From Clostridia bacterium (GTDB lineage Bacteria > Bacillota > Clostridia > Oscillospirales > Acutalibacteraceae): a DNA stretch of 64,000 nucleotides. The stretch lies in contig JAFTCX010000007.1 of the NCBI GenBank assembly GCA_017454485.1, positions 1 to 64,000 of the forward strand, in the 5' to 3' direction. The position numbers and the translations under genes are program-made. Shown here piece after piece: positions 30,967 through 39,011 of the stretch. The first letter of the stretch is position 1. Each line of letters begins with the position of its first letter. Below the pieces are notes generated by a model. That model worked only from the letters and a program-made list of their open reading frames with translations. It made no database searches and was not told where the DNA came from.

Positions 30967-33900
30967 TTATTTTGCGCCAAACAGAGCAAAGAGGATGCGG
31001 TGGAAAATTTGAACGAGCCAGCCGAACGCGCCGGCGTGGGTCTGTCCGCAATAGGGGCAGCCGCCGCTTTTCTCTTCCCGCAGCCGTTCGCCGCAAAGAT
31101 CGCACACGCCGTCGTCGTTGCTGTCGGTGTGCGGCGCTTTGGAAAGAATGCGCTCCTCTGCCGCGCCGCAGACACTGCACACGGCGCGGGAGATGCCGTT
31201 GTCGCTGCAGCTCGCGGACTTCACAAGCGTTGCCGCACCCCAGTTGTGCGCGGCGGTCTGCGTTTCCTTGCAGCGCGTACAGGTGCGGATATGGTTTTCC
31301 CCGTTGTTTGTCCAATCACCGTAGCTGTGACCGAGCGGCGCAATTTCTTTGCCTGCTTCGATCACGGCTTCGCAGCCGTTGCAAACCGTGTCGCCCGTAT
31401 AGCCGACGGTGGTGCAGCCCGCGTCCGCTGCGTTCACCAGATGCGTACCGCAGTCGGCATGGTTGGTCGGATCTTTCGCCGTCGGTTCGGTTTTTGCCGC
31501 AACGCAAACGGAACAGGTGTATTTCACGCTGCCCTCCGTCGCGCATGTTGCCGCGCGGACGGTTTCATCCGCCTTCCAGTTGTGCCCGGCGGTCTGCGTT
31601 TCCTTGCAGCGCGTACAAGTACGAATGTGGGTTTCGCCATTGTCCGCCCAATCGTCGAAATTGTGTCCCAACGACGAAATCTCACTGCCTGCTTCGATCA
31701 CGGCACCGCAACCGTCACAAACCTTGTCGCCGGTATAGCCGACGGTGGTACAGCCAGCGTCCGCTTGATTCACTAAGTGCGTACCGTAGTCGGCATGGTT
31801 CGTCGGATTTTTCGCTGTCGGTTCGGTTTTTGCCGCATCGCAAACGGAACAGGTGTATTTCACGCTGCCCTCCGTCGCGCATGTTGCCGCGCGGACGGTT
31901 TCGCCCGCCTTCCAGTTGTGCCCGGCGGTCTGCGTTTCCTTGCAGCGCGTACAGGTGCGGATATGGGTTTCGCCGTTGTTTGTCCAGCCGCCGAAGCTGT
32001 GCCCGAGCGCTTTGATCTCGTTACCCGTTTCCAACACTGCACCGCAGCCGTCACAGACCTTGTCGCCGCTATAGCCTGCGGTGGTGCAGCCAGCGTCCGC
32101 TGCGTTCACCAGATGCGTACCGTAGTCGGCATGGTTGGTCGGATCTTTCGCCGTCGGTTCGGTTTTTGCCGCACCGCAAACGGAACAGGTGTATTTCACG
32201 CTGCCCTCCGTCGCGCATGTTGCCGCGCGGACGGTTTCGCCCGCCTTCCAGTTGTGCCCGGCGGTCTGCGTTTCCTTGCAGCGGGTGCAAGTGCGGATAT
32301 GGTCGTCGCCATTGTCCGCCCAGTCGTCGAAATTGTGTCCAAGCGGCGCGATGTCCTTGCCCGCTTCGATTACCGCACCGCAACCGTCACAAACCTTGTC
32401 GCCGGTATAGCCGACGGTGGTACAGCCAGCATCGGCTGCGTTTGCTATGTGCGTGCCATAGTCGCCATGATTCGTCGGGTCAAGGTCAGTGTCCACAGTT
32501 TTCGTTGCGACACACAGCGTGCACTTATATTTCACTTTTCCCGGCGCGGTGCAGGTCGCTACAGAAATCGTCGTGCCGTTGTCCCACGTATGCGCTGCAT
32601 ATTCCTCTTCGCCGCAGCGGTCGCAAGTGCGGATATGGTTGTCGCCATTGTCCGCCCAGTCGTCGAAATTGTGTCCAAGCGGCGCGATGTCCTTGCCCGC
32701 TTCGATTACCGCACCGCAGCCGTCACAAACCTTGTCGCCGGTATAGCCTGCCGTCAAGCAACCAGCGTCCGCTTGATTCACCAGATGCGTACCGTAGTCG
32801 CCATGGTTCGTCGGGTCGGGTGCTGTGTCCTCTGTTTTCGTCGCAATACACTGCGTACACTTATACTTTATTTGTCCCGGCGCGGTACAAGTCGCTACAG
32901 AAATCGCCGTGCCGTCGTTCCATGTATGCGCTGCATATTCCTCTTCGCCGCAGCGGTCGCAAGTGCGGATATGGTCGTCGCCGTTGTCCGCCCAGTCGTC
33001 GAAATTGTGCCCCAGCGGCGCAATGTCCTCGCCTGCTTCAATCACTGCGCCGCAGCCGTCACAGACCTTGTCGCCGGTATAGCCGACAGTGGTGCAGCCA
33101 GCGTCCGCTGCGTTCACAAGATGCGTGCCATAGTCGCCATGGTTCGTCGGGTCAAGGTCAGTGTCCACAGTTTTCGTTGCGATACACTGCGTGCACTTAT
33201 ACTTTATCTGCCCTGACGTTGTGCAGGTCGCCGCGGTGATCGCCGTGCCGTTGTCCCACGTATGCGCTGCATATTCTTCCTCGCCACACCGGTCGCAGGT
33301 GCGGATATGGTCGTCGCCGTTGTCCGCCCAGTCGTCGAAATTGTGCCCCAGCGGCGCAATGTCCTTGCCCGCTTCGATCACGGCACCGCAGCCGTCACAA
33401 ACCTTGTCGCCGCTATAGCCTGTCGTCAAGCAACCAGCGTCCGCTACGTTCACAAGATGCGTACCGTAATCGCCATGGTTCGTCGGGTCGAGGTCAGTGT
33501 CCTCTGTTTTCGTTGCGATACACAGCGTGCACTTATACTTTATCTGTCCCGGCGTTGTGCAGGTCGCTACAGAAATCGCCGTGCCGCTGTCCCACGTATG
33601 CTCTGCATATTCTTCCTTGCCGCAGCGGTCGCAGGTGCGGATATGGTCGTCGCCGTTGTCCGCCCAGTCGTCGAAATTGTGTCCCAGCGGCGCAATGTCA
33701 CTGCCTGCTTCGATCACGGCATCGCAACCGTCACAGACCTTGTCACCGGTGTACCCAACGGTGGTGCATCCAGCGTCGGCTTTATTCACCAGATGCGTAC
33801 CGTAGTCGGCGTGGTTGGTCGGGTCGGGTGCTGTGTCCTCTGTTTTTGCCGCGCCGCAAACGGAACAGGTCACCTGCCTGCTGCCTGATTCTGTACAGGT

Positions 33901-35460
33901 TGCGCGGGTCAGATTCTTATATAGATCCCATGTGTGCGCCTGCGTGATCCGGTGCGTCGGGTCATTGGCGCAGATGCGCGCGTGGGTGTCGGCGTCCATG
34001 CTTGTCCATGCGCCATAGGCGTGCCCCAGCGCAGAAAACACCTGCGTTTGGGTCAGCGGACAGGTCGCACAGCCAAGCACGGTTTCGCCGGGCGCTTCAC
34101 AGCTCGCCGGGGTCTGCCGCACGGTCACACTGAGCGCATGCACCTGCAGCGGCAGAGCGTGTTCTTCGCAGTATTCCGCCTCGGCGGAATCCGCAAACGC
34201 GTGAACGGTCACGCCCTCCGGCGACGCGGACGGCTGCGCCTGATCTTCCGCAAGGCAACTCAGCCGGTCAAAACCGTCAAAATCCGTGATCTCTTCCCCG
34301 GTGATTTCGGACAGCCGCGCAAACAGCGCGTCCTCCTCCAGCAGCAGCGCATCGCATTCCTGCCACTGCCGCAGCGCGTAATAAAGCGCCTGCAGCGTCG
34401 GCGCGTCATAGCCTTCGGCCGGTTCAAAACGCAAAAAGCCGGACGCCGCGCTCACCGCTGTTTTGCTTGCGGTGCAAAGGTCCGTGAGCGCATACAGGTG
34501 CGCCAGCGCGTCGGGTTCGATTTCCATCAGCGACGCCGGCAAAAGAAGCTGCCGGAGCTTGCCGTTATCGGGAAAAGCGCTGCGCGCGATCGTTTGTACC
34601 CCTTCCGGCACAGCGTAAAGCGTTTCTGTTCGTGCGGGCGGATAAAAGCGCAGGCACGTCTGCGCCTTGTTGAACAGCACACCGTCAAGCGTGGAAAACT
34701 GCGCGTTTTCTTCGTTGACCGTGATCGTCTGCAGCGCACCGTAACGCGGCAGCGCCGTTTCAGAAATCGTTGTCAGACCGCTGCCCAGCGAAAGGGTCTG
34801 CAGATCAAAACAGCTATCCAGCGCGTGCGGACCGATTTCCGTCACCGCGTCGGGAATCACCAGTTCCGTGAGATGAAAGCAGCCCTGCAGGGCGTCTTCG
34901 CCCAGCGATTGCAGCTTTGCGGGCAAGGAAAGCGTGCGCAGAAAAGCAGCACAATCAAACGCACGCGGCGCGATGGAGGTTACCGTTTCCGGCAGCGTAT
35001 AGCTTTCCGCCCTTCTGCCGCCGGGATACTGCAGCAGCCTTGTCTGCGCCTTGTCAAACAGAGCGCCGGCCGCATCGACGGAAAAGCAGGCGTTTTCCGC
35101 CGCCACTTGAATGTCGGTCAGCGCACGGCAGCCTGTCAATGCAAAGGCGTCGATTTTGGTTACACTTGCGGGAATCTGCAGCGTTTCGAGCGCCGTGCAA
35201 TCAGAAAACGCGCCCGTGCATATGCTTTCCACACCCGGCTCCAGCACCACGCGCAGGATCTGATCGGCCGCATCCGCCCACGGGTTTTCCGTCATCTCGC
35301 CGCTGCCGAACACGCGCAGCGTCCCGTCCTGCGTCAGCGACCATTGCAGCGCCGGACCGCAAGCGCCGCTGTCTGTTTCCGTTCCAAAAACAAACGGCAC
35401 CGACAGAAAAACCATCAGTACCGAAAGCAGAACGGAAGCCAAGGGTTTGAAACATTTCAT
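30967..35460 (-). CDS. Giant BspA-like surface protein with eight Cys/His-rich tandem repeats
   Basis: 1497 residues. A signal peptide (PLASVLLSVLMVFLSVPFVF) is followed by LRR_5 repeats to about residue 340 and an intermediate region to about 480. Eight tandem units of 112 residues follow, each with NH(A/G)DYGTHLVN, ADAGC, TGDKVCDGCGAVIEAG, LGHNFDDW, HIRTC(D/T)RC and one CxxC core. They fall into two subtypes, EEYAxHTW and KETQTAGHNW. The repeated Cys and His pairs suggest metal-binding ribbons or disulfide knots. The protein ends CPYCGQTHAGAFG plus a hydrophobic helix (WLVQIFHRILFALFGAK). Probably a surface adhesin. It lies 26 bases after mgtC on the same strand. Confidence 0.9.
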   Translation of the reverse strand: MKCFKPLASVLLSVLMVFLSVPFVFGTETDSGACGPALQWSLTQDGTLRVFGSGEMTENPWADAADQILRVVLEPGVESICTGAFSDCTALETLQIPASVTKIDAFALTGCRALTDIQVAAENACFSVDAAGALFDKAQTRLLQYPGGRRAESYTLPETVTSIAPRAFDCAAFLRTLSLPAKLQSLGEDALQGCFHLTELVIPDAVTEIGPHALDSCFDLQTLSLGSGLTTISETALPRYGALQTITVNEENAQFSTLDGVLFNKAQTCLRFYPPARTETLYAVPEGVQTIARSAFPDNGKLRQLLLPASLMEIEPDALAHLYALTDLCTASKTAVSAASGFLRFEPAEGYDAPTLQALYYALRQWQECDALLLEEDALFARLSEITGEEITDFDGFDRLSCLAEDQAQPSASPEGVTVHAFADSAEAEYCEEHALPLQVHALSVTVRQTPASCEAPGETVLGCATCPLTQTQVFSALGHAYGAWTSMDADTHARICANDPTHRITQAHTWDLYKNLTRATCTESGSRQVTCSVCGAAKTEDTAPDPTNHADYGTHLVNKADAGCTTVGYTGDKVCDGCDAVIEAGSDIAPLGHNFDDWADNGDDHIRTCDRCGKEEYAEHTWDSGTAISVATCTTPGQIKYKCTLCIATKTEDTDLDPTNHGDYGTHLVNVADAGCLTTGYSGDKVCDGCGAVIEAGKDIAPLGHNFDDWADNGDDHIRTCDRCGEEEYAAHTWDNGTAITAATCTTSGQIKYKCTQCIATKTVDTDLDPTNHGDYGTHLVNAADAGCTTVGYTGDKVCDGCGAVIEAGEDIAPLGHNFDDWADNGDDHIRTCDRCGEEEYAAHTWNDGTAISVATCTAPGQIKYKCTQCIATKTEDTAPDPTNHGDYGTHLVNQADAGCLTAGYTGDKVCDGCGAVIEAGKDIAPLGHNFDDWADNGDNHIRTCDRCGEEEYAAHTWDNGTTISVATCTAPGKVKYKCTLCVATKTVDTDLDPTNHGDYGTHIANAADAGCTTVGYTGDKVCDGCGAVIEAGKDIAPLGHNFDDWADNGDDHIRTCTRCKETQTAGHNWKAGETVRAATCATEGSVKYTCSVCGAAKTEPTAKDPTNHADYGTHLVNAADAGCTTAGYSGDKVCDGCGAVLETGNEIKALGHSFGGWTNNGETHIRTCTRCKETQTAGHNWKAGETVRAATCATEGSVKYTCSVCDAAKTEPTAKNPTNHADYGTHLVNQADAGCTTVGYTGDKVCDGCGAVIEAGSEISSLGHNFDDWADNGETHIRTCTRCKETQTAGHNWKADETVRAATCATEGSVKYTCSVCVAAKTEPTAKDPTNHADCGTHLVNAADAGCTTVGYTGDTVCNGCEAVIEAGKEIAPLGHSYGDWTNNGENHIRTCTRCKETQTAAHNWGAATLVKSASCSDNGISRAVCSVCGAAEERILSKAPHTDSNDDGVCDLCGERLREEKSGGCPYCGQTHAGAFGWLVQIFHRILFALFGAK
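31215..33890. repeat. Eight 336-bp tandem repeats inside the surface protein gene
   Basis: The units are in frame, exactly 336 bp in period, and highly similar at the DNA level, including at silent sites. This indicates recent expansion or homogenisation. Copy number is therefore likely to vary between strains or be mis-assembled from short reads. They are far too long and spacer-free to be CRISPR. Confidence 0.9.
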
Positions 35461-35486
35461 CTTCTTCGCCTCTATTCTTTTGTCAT

Positions 35487-36212
35487 TTATGGTGTTATGA
35501 CCGAAACGCTCAGCACGTCCTCGCGGCTGCTGAAAAACGTCAGAATCTCATGTGTGCTCAATTGATACGACGCGCGCAGGGAAATGTCATATTTTGCCTG
35601 CCCATCCTGCATCTTTGACATTTTTGTGTCCACCAGATGGATGTCCCACGTTTTGAGCTGCTGATCCAGCACATCCTGAAACTCCTTGGTGTAAACCACT
35701 GTAAAGGAGATTTGAAACAGCGGCATGGACTCTGCGCCGATTTTGAACCTGTGCAGCAAATACTGGAACAGGATGATCAAAACCGTGGTAAAAACGCCCA
35801 TGATATACATACCGCCGCCGACGGCAAGACCGATGCCGGCCGTTGCCCAAAGTCCCGCCGCTGTGGTCAGGCCGCTGACGGAGCCGTTGTTTTTGAAAAT
35901 CACACCTGCACCGAGAAAGCTGATGCCGCTGACAACCTGCGCCGCAATGCGCGCAGGGTCGGCGCCGCGCGTCCCGCCGGAAAAACCGCCGACTACCGTT
36001 GACATATCGGCAAACGCATATTTGGAAACGATCATCATCAGCGCCGCCGCGCAGCAAACGATGATATGGGTGCGCAGCCCCGCGCCCTTGAACCGGCGGG
36101 TACGCTCATAGCCGATTGCCGCACCGCAGCCCATTGCAAGAACGATGCGCAGCGCAAAATCCAAAAGCTGCAACCAAGTAAATTGTTCATGCATAAAAAC
36201 AGAATACATCAT
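35487..36212 (-). CDS. mgtC: MgtC/SapB-family membrane protein
   Basis: 241 residues. Four to five membrane segments occupy the first 145 residues, with the family signature GYERTRRFKGAGLRTHIIV and GVIFKNNGSVSGLTTAAGLWA. A soluble ACT-like domain occupies the C-terminal 90 residues. MgtC proteins modulate F-type ATPase or Mg2+-stress physiology. AGAGG precedes the ATG. It is the upstream gene of the giant surface protein, with a spacing of 26 bases, so the two may be co-transcribed. No Mg2+ leader element was recognised. Confidence 0.9.
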   Translation of the reverse strand: MMYSVFMHEQFTWLQLLDFALRIVLAMGCGAAIGYERTRRFKGAGLRTHIIVCCAAALMMIVSKYAFADMSTVVGGFSGGTRGADPARIAAQVVSGISFLGAGVIFKNNGSVSGLTTAAGLWATAGIGLAVGGGMYIMGVFTTVLIILFQYLLHRFKIGAESMPLFQISFTVVYTKEFQDVLDQQLKTWDIHLVDTKMSKMQDGQAKYDISLRASYQLSTHEILTFFSSREDVLSVSVITP

Positions 36213-36363
36213 ACCGGCCTCTTTTCATGAAAAAAATACCGCTCACGCGGATATAAAGGTATTTTATAATAGAAGGACAAAAATTTCAAGTCCTTTTTGA
36301 CTGTTTTGGTAAAATTGTACAGCGGTTTTTTGCAAAACCGCTGTGTCTGTTTGTTTTTTGTTT

Positions 36364-36681
36364 TTATTTGCTCTTTTTTGTTGTGGTTGTCTCTTCGTTC
36401 TTCGCGTCTTTTTTGCTTTTGGATTCTTTGGTGTCCTTGGTGTCTTTGCTGTCCTTCTTGTCCTTCGAATCCTTTTTGCTCTTTTTCGTGGTGGTTTCGC
36501 TTTCGTCCTTGTTGTCCTTGTTTTTCATCGTGATATGCACCGGCTCCGCCGCCTCGGTGGTCGCTGTCGTCGCCTCGGTGGGGCCGATATGGATGCCGCG
36601 TTTTGCGCCGAGCGTAAAGCCGAGCACAAAGGAGAGAAGGATCACAAGCACCAGCGCCAGTGCCAAAACTGTTTTATTCAT
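36364..36681 (-). CDS. Small membrane-anchored Lys/Asp-rich protein
   Basis: 105 residues from the ATG at 36681 (AGGGAG upstream). A single N-terminal hydrophobic segment (TVLALALVLVILLSFVLGF) is followed by a Thr-rich linker and a low-complexity tail of KDSKD/KDTKD/KSKKD and TTTTKK. The form suggests a signal anchor with a highly charged external tail, perhaps interacting with wall polymers or another protein. No family is recognised. Low-complexity composition makes homology unreliable. Confidence 0.65.
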   Translation of the reverse strand: MNKTVLALALVLVILLSFVLGFTLGAKRGIHIGPTEATTATTEAAEPVHITMKNKDNKDESETTTKKSKKDSKDKKDSKDTKDTKESKSKKDAKNEETTTTKKSK

Positions 36682-36788
36682 CAAAACCGCTCCCTTCGGA
36701 TGTATATTAGAATCTATCCTATAGCATACATGAAAAGCGAAAAAAAGTCAATGTCAGAAGAAAAAAATCTTTGCCGCTTGCTTTTTGC

Positions 36789-36817
36789 TTGACAAACGGC
36801 GGCTTTTCCTGTAGGAT
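36789..36817 (+). promoter_or_regulatory. Promoter of the copZ-like gene
   Basis: TTGACA (36789-36794), 17-base spacer, TAGGAT (36812-36817). No clear copper-repressor operator was identified. Confidence 0.7.
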
Positions 36818-36848
36818 GAAACAGTACAAATGAAAGGAGTGAACTGTT

Positions 36849-37079
36849 ATGAAAAAAAGCATTGAAGTGACCGGCATGCACTGCGGACACTGCGCCGCGT
36901 CTGTCGAAGCCGCACTGATGAACCTTGCCGGTGTGAAAAAGGCCAAGGCGAACCATGAAACGAACGAGGCGGTCGTTACCCTTTCCGGCGACGTTGCCGA
37001 CGAAGCGATTCGCGCCGCTGTGGAGGGCGCAGGCTTCACCTGCGGAAAGATTGCCGAAAAAAAGGGACTGTTCGGCTGA
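36849..37079 (+). CDS. Heavy-metal-associated (CopZ-like) domain protein
   Basis: 76 residues, a single HMA ferredoxin-like fold with TGMHCGHCAASVE; C12 and C15 bind Cu(I) or a similar soft metal. AAGGAG precedes the ATG. It stands alone with its own promoter, and no P-type ATPase is adjacent, unlike classical cop operons. A further Cys near the C-terminus (FTCGK) is common in this group. It may act as a chaperone for a pump encoded elsewhere. Confidence 0.9.
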   Translation: MKKSIEVTGMHCGHCAASVEAALMNLAGVKKAKANHETNEAVVTLSGDVADEAIRAAVEGAGFTCGKIAEKKGLFG

Positions 37080-37209
37080 GTCAAAACGGTTCCCGCACGC
37101 CGCGGGATCTTTGAACGCTGCGGAACTCCGTCTTTTTTGCGCAACGGTTTTGCTGCAGGCGCCGCCGGCGGTTATTCCGAAAAATTTGTTCAAAAGATGA
37201 GTGTTCCCC

Positions 37210-37238
37210 TTGTTTTTTTTGTGAATTTATGCTATGCT
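37210..37238 (+). promoter_or_regulatory. Possible promoter of the GPH carrier gene
   Basis: TTGTTT (37210-37215), 17-base spacer, TATGCT (37233-37238). It would place the transcript start at the leader hairpin. Confidence 0.45.
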
Positions 37239-37240
37239 TT

Positions 37241-37280
37241 CCGAGGATAGGCGTTATCGGCGCCTGTCCTCGGATTTTTT
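37241..37280 (+). promoter_or_regulatory. Terminator-like hairpin in the leader of the GPH carrier gene
   Basis: CCGAGGA-T-AGGCG pairs with CGCCT-G-TCCTCGG and is followed by ATTTTTT, all within about 20 bases of the ribosome site (AAAAGGAG). It is formally an intrinsic terminator placed inside the 5' leader, so it may attenuate the gene or, if a promoter lies further upstream, end other transcripts. Confidence 0.6.
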
Positions 37281-37298
37281 GAAAAGGAGAAGCGCCTT

Positions 37299-38789
37299 AT
37301 GACAAAAGAAAAAAAGGAGACTGCCGCCGCGCAGCATCCGAATAAAATCGGCATCAAAGAGGGCATGGGCTATATGCTCGGCGACGCGGGCAACCTGTTC
37401 GTGCTGACCTATGTCTCATCCTTTTTGAAAATTTTTTACACCGACGTGCTCAAGCTCGGCGAAAAGCGCGCCGCGAATCTGTTTTTGTTCACCCGTTTGT
37501 GGGACGCGATCAACGACCCGCTTTGGGGAATGCTTGTGTCTAAACGCAAACCGGGCAAGGACGGAAAATTCCGTCCGTATCTGAAATGGGTCTCGGCCCC
37601 GCTGGGGATCTCGGCGATGCTTTGCTTTGTGGACTTTTCCAAATTCACGCAGAGCCAGGGTATCATTTTGCTGCTGTCGTATATCACCTACATTGCATTC
37701 GGTATGCTTTATACCGGCATGAACATCCCCTTCGGCTCGCTCGCGTCGGTCATCACCGACGACCCGGACGGCCGCACCCTGCTTTCCACCTTCCGCTCCA
37801 TCGGCGGCGGCATCGGCGGCGCCGCGCCGCTGCTGGTTGCGCCCCTCATCATCTATAAGGGCACCGGCAACTTCAACGCCGCGGGCACCGAGATCAAAGT
37901 CACCGACGGCAAATCCATGTTCCTGTTCGGCGCGGTGATGGCGGTGCTGTCGGTTGTCTTCTACCTCGCGTGCTACAAAACCACCAAAGAGCGTGTGCCC
38001 TCCGAGGAGGACCCGAACGTCGATCTCAAAAAGACCTACCTCGGCCTGCTCAAGAGCCGCCCGTTCGTCTCTGTTGCCCTTGCCGGCATCCTCATCAGCG
38101 GCCAGCTCCAGTTCGCTTCGCTGAACCAGTATCTTTACAAGAACTACTTTGAGAACACGTCGCTTTCCGTCATCGGCACAATTGCGAACTATTTCCCGAT
38201 GGCGATCATGATTTTGCTCACCCCGAAGCTGGTCAAACGCTTCGGCAAAAAAGAGCTTGCAGGCGTCGGTTCCTTCTTTGCCGCCGCCGCTGCGGTTCTG
38301 ATGTTCTTTGTCACGCCGCATCTGAACCGTTTGGGCGCGGGCCCCGTGGTCTTTATGGCGCTGCTGTTTTTCATCGGCTTCGGTTACTCCTTTGTTTCCA
38401 TCACAAACTGGGCGGTTGTTGCCGATGTGATCGACTATCAGGAATACAAGACCGGCTTGCGCAACGAAAGCGCAATCTACGCAGTCTACACCTTTTGCCG
38501 CAAGCTCGGCCAGACTGCGGCGGACGTCGGCGGTTTGTATCTGCTGCGCGCCGTGGCAGGCTACGACGGCAAAACCATGGCCAACCTCGGCTATATCACG
38601 AGCGCGGCGGCCAGCGGCGTTGCAGACAATGTCTCCGACGGCATCCTGTTCGTGTGCACACTGATTCCCGCCATCGTCTATACCCTTGTCTGGGTGCTCA
38701 TGCAGTTCGGCTATCCGCTGACGAAGGAGCGGCTCGAACCGGTGTACGCGTTTATGCGCGAAAAGCGCGGAGAAGCGCTGGTGAGCTGA
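37299..38789 (+). CDS. GPH-family (MelB-like) sugar:cation symporter
   Basis: 496 residues, about twelve membrane segments, major facilitator fold. The N-terminal GMGYMLGDAGNLFVL, the loop WDAINDPLWGMLVSKRKPGKDGKFRPYLKW (given here only as the known loop-2/3 region of the family, about residues 67-95) and NWAVVADVIDYQEYKTG match glycoside-pentoside-hexuronide transporters. These import sugars with Na+ or H+. Alone in its transcript; the substrate is unknown. A nearby galT suggests hexose or galactoside metabolism, but it is separated by an opposing gene. Confidence 0.9.
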   Translation: MTKEKKETAAAQHPNKIGIKEGMGYMLGDAGNLFVLTYVSSFLKIFYTDVLKLGEKRAANLFLFTRLWDAINDPLWGMLVSKRKPGKDGKFRPYLKWVSAPLGISAMLCFVDFSKFTQSQGIILLLSYITYIAFGMLYTGMNIPFGSLASVITDDPDGRTLLSTFRSIGGGIGGAAPLLVAPLIIYKGTGNFNAAGTEIKVTDGKSMFLFGAVMAVLSVVFYLACYKTTKERVPSEEDPNVDLKKTYLGLLKSRPFVSVALAGILISGQLQFASLNQYLYKNYFENTSLSVIGTIANYFPMAIMILLTPKLVKRFGKKELAGVGSFFAAAAAVLMFFVTPHLNRLGAGPVVFMALLFFIGFGYSFVSITNWAVVADVIDYQEYKTGLRNESAIYAVYTFCRKLGQTAADVGGLYLLRAVAGYDGKTMANLGYITSAAASGVADNVSDGILFVCTLIPAIVYTLVWVLMQFGYPLTKERLEPVYAFMREKRGEALVS

Positions 38790-38811
38790 GCGTCGGTAGT
38801 CGATAGCTGTT

Positions 38812-38828
38812 AGCTGTTAGCTGTTAGC
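38812..38828 (+). repeat. TTAGCTG heptad array after the GPH carrier gene
   Basis: Three near-perfect AGCTGTT copies shortly after the stop codon and immediately before the hairpin at 38834. Confidence 0.85.
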
Positions 38829-38833
38829 AAGTG

Positions 38834-38880
38834 AAACCCCGTCGTGGAGTGATCCACAGCGGGGTCTTCTTTTCTTTTTG
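38834..38880 (+). terminator. Hairpin terminator of the shared family
   Basis: AAACCCCGTCGTGGA pairs with TCCACAGCGGGGTC and is followed by a T-rich run (TTCTTTTCTTTTT). Confidence 0.85.
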
Positions 38881-38943
38881 GAAAGAAAAGAAGCAAAAGA
38901 AAACCATGCAAAGATATGGTGCAGACTGCCGCCCTTACAACTT

Positions 38944-39011
38944 CTGTTCCCTGTTCCCTGTTTCCTGTCCCCTGTCCCCTGACTGCTAACTGCTATCAGC
39001 TATCAGCTATC
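38944..39011 (-). repeat. CTGTCCC and CAGCTAT heptad arrays after the ATPase gene
   Basis: Two joined arrays: five copies of CTGTTCC/CTGTCCC (38944-38980) and four of GCTAACT/GCTATCA (38982-39011). The second abuts the stop of the minus-strand gene at 39010. Two different heptad words follow each other with the same period. Confidence 0.8.

Noticed and set aside
31777-33216. Long plus-strand frame over the repeat region of the giant surface gene
   Set aside because: Shadow of the 336-bp repeats; the minus-strand frame has signal peptide, LRRs and intact repeats.
31215-33890. Regular repeats considered as a CRISPR array
   Set aside because: The period is 336 bp with no unique spacers, the units are in-frame protein repeats, and no cas gene is present.
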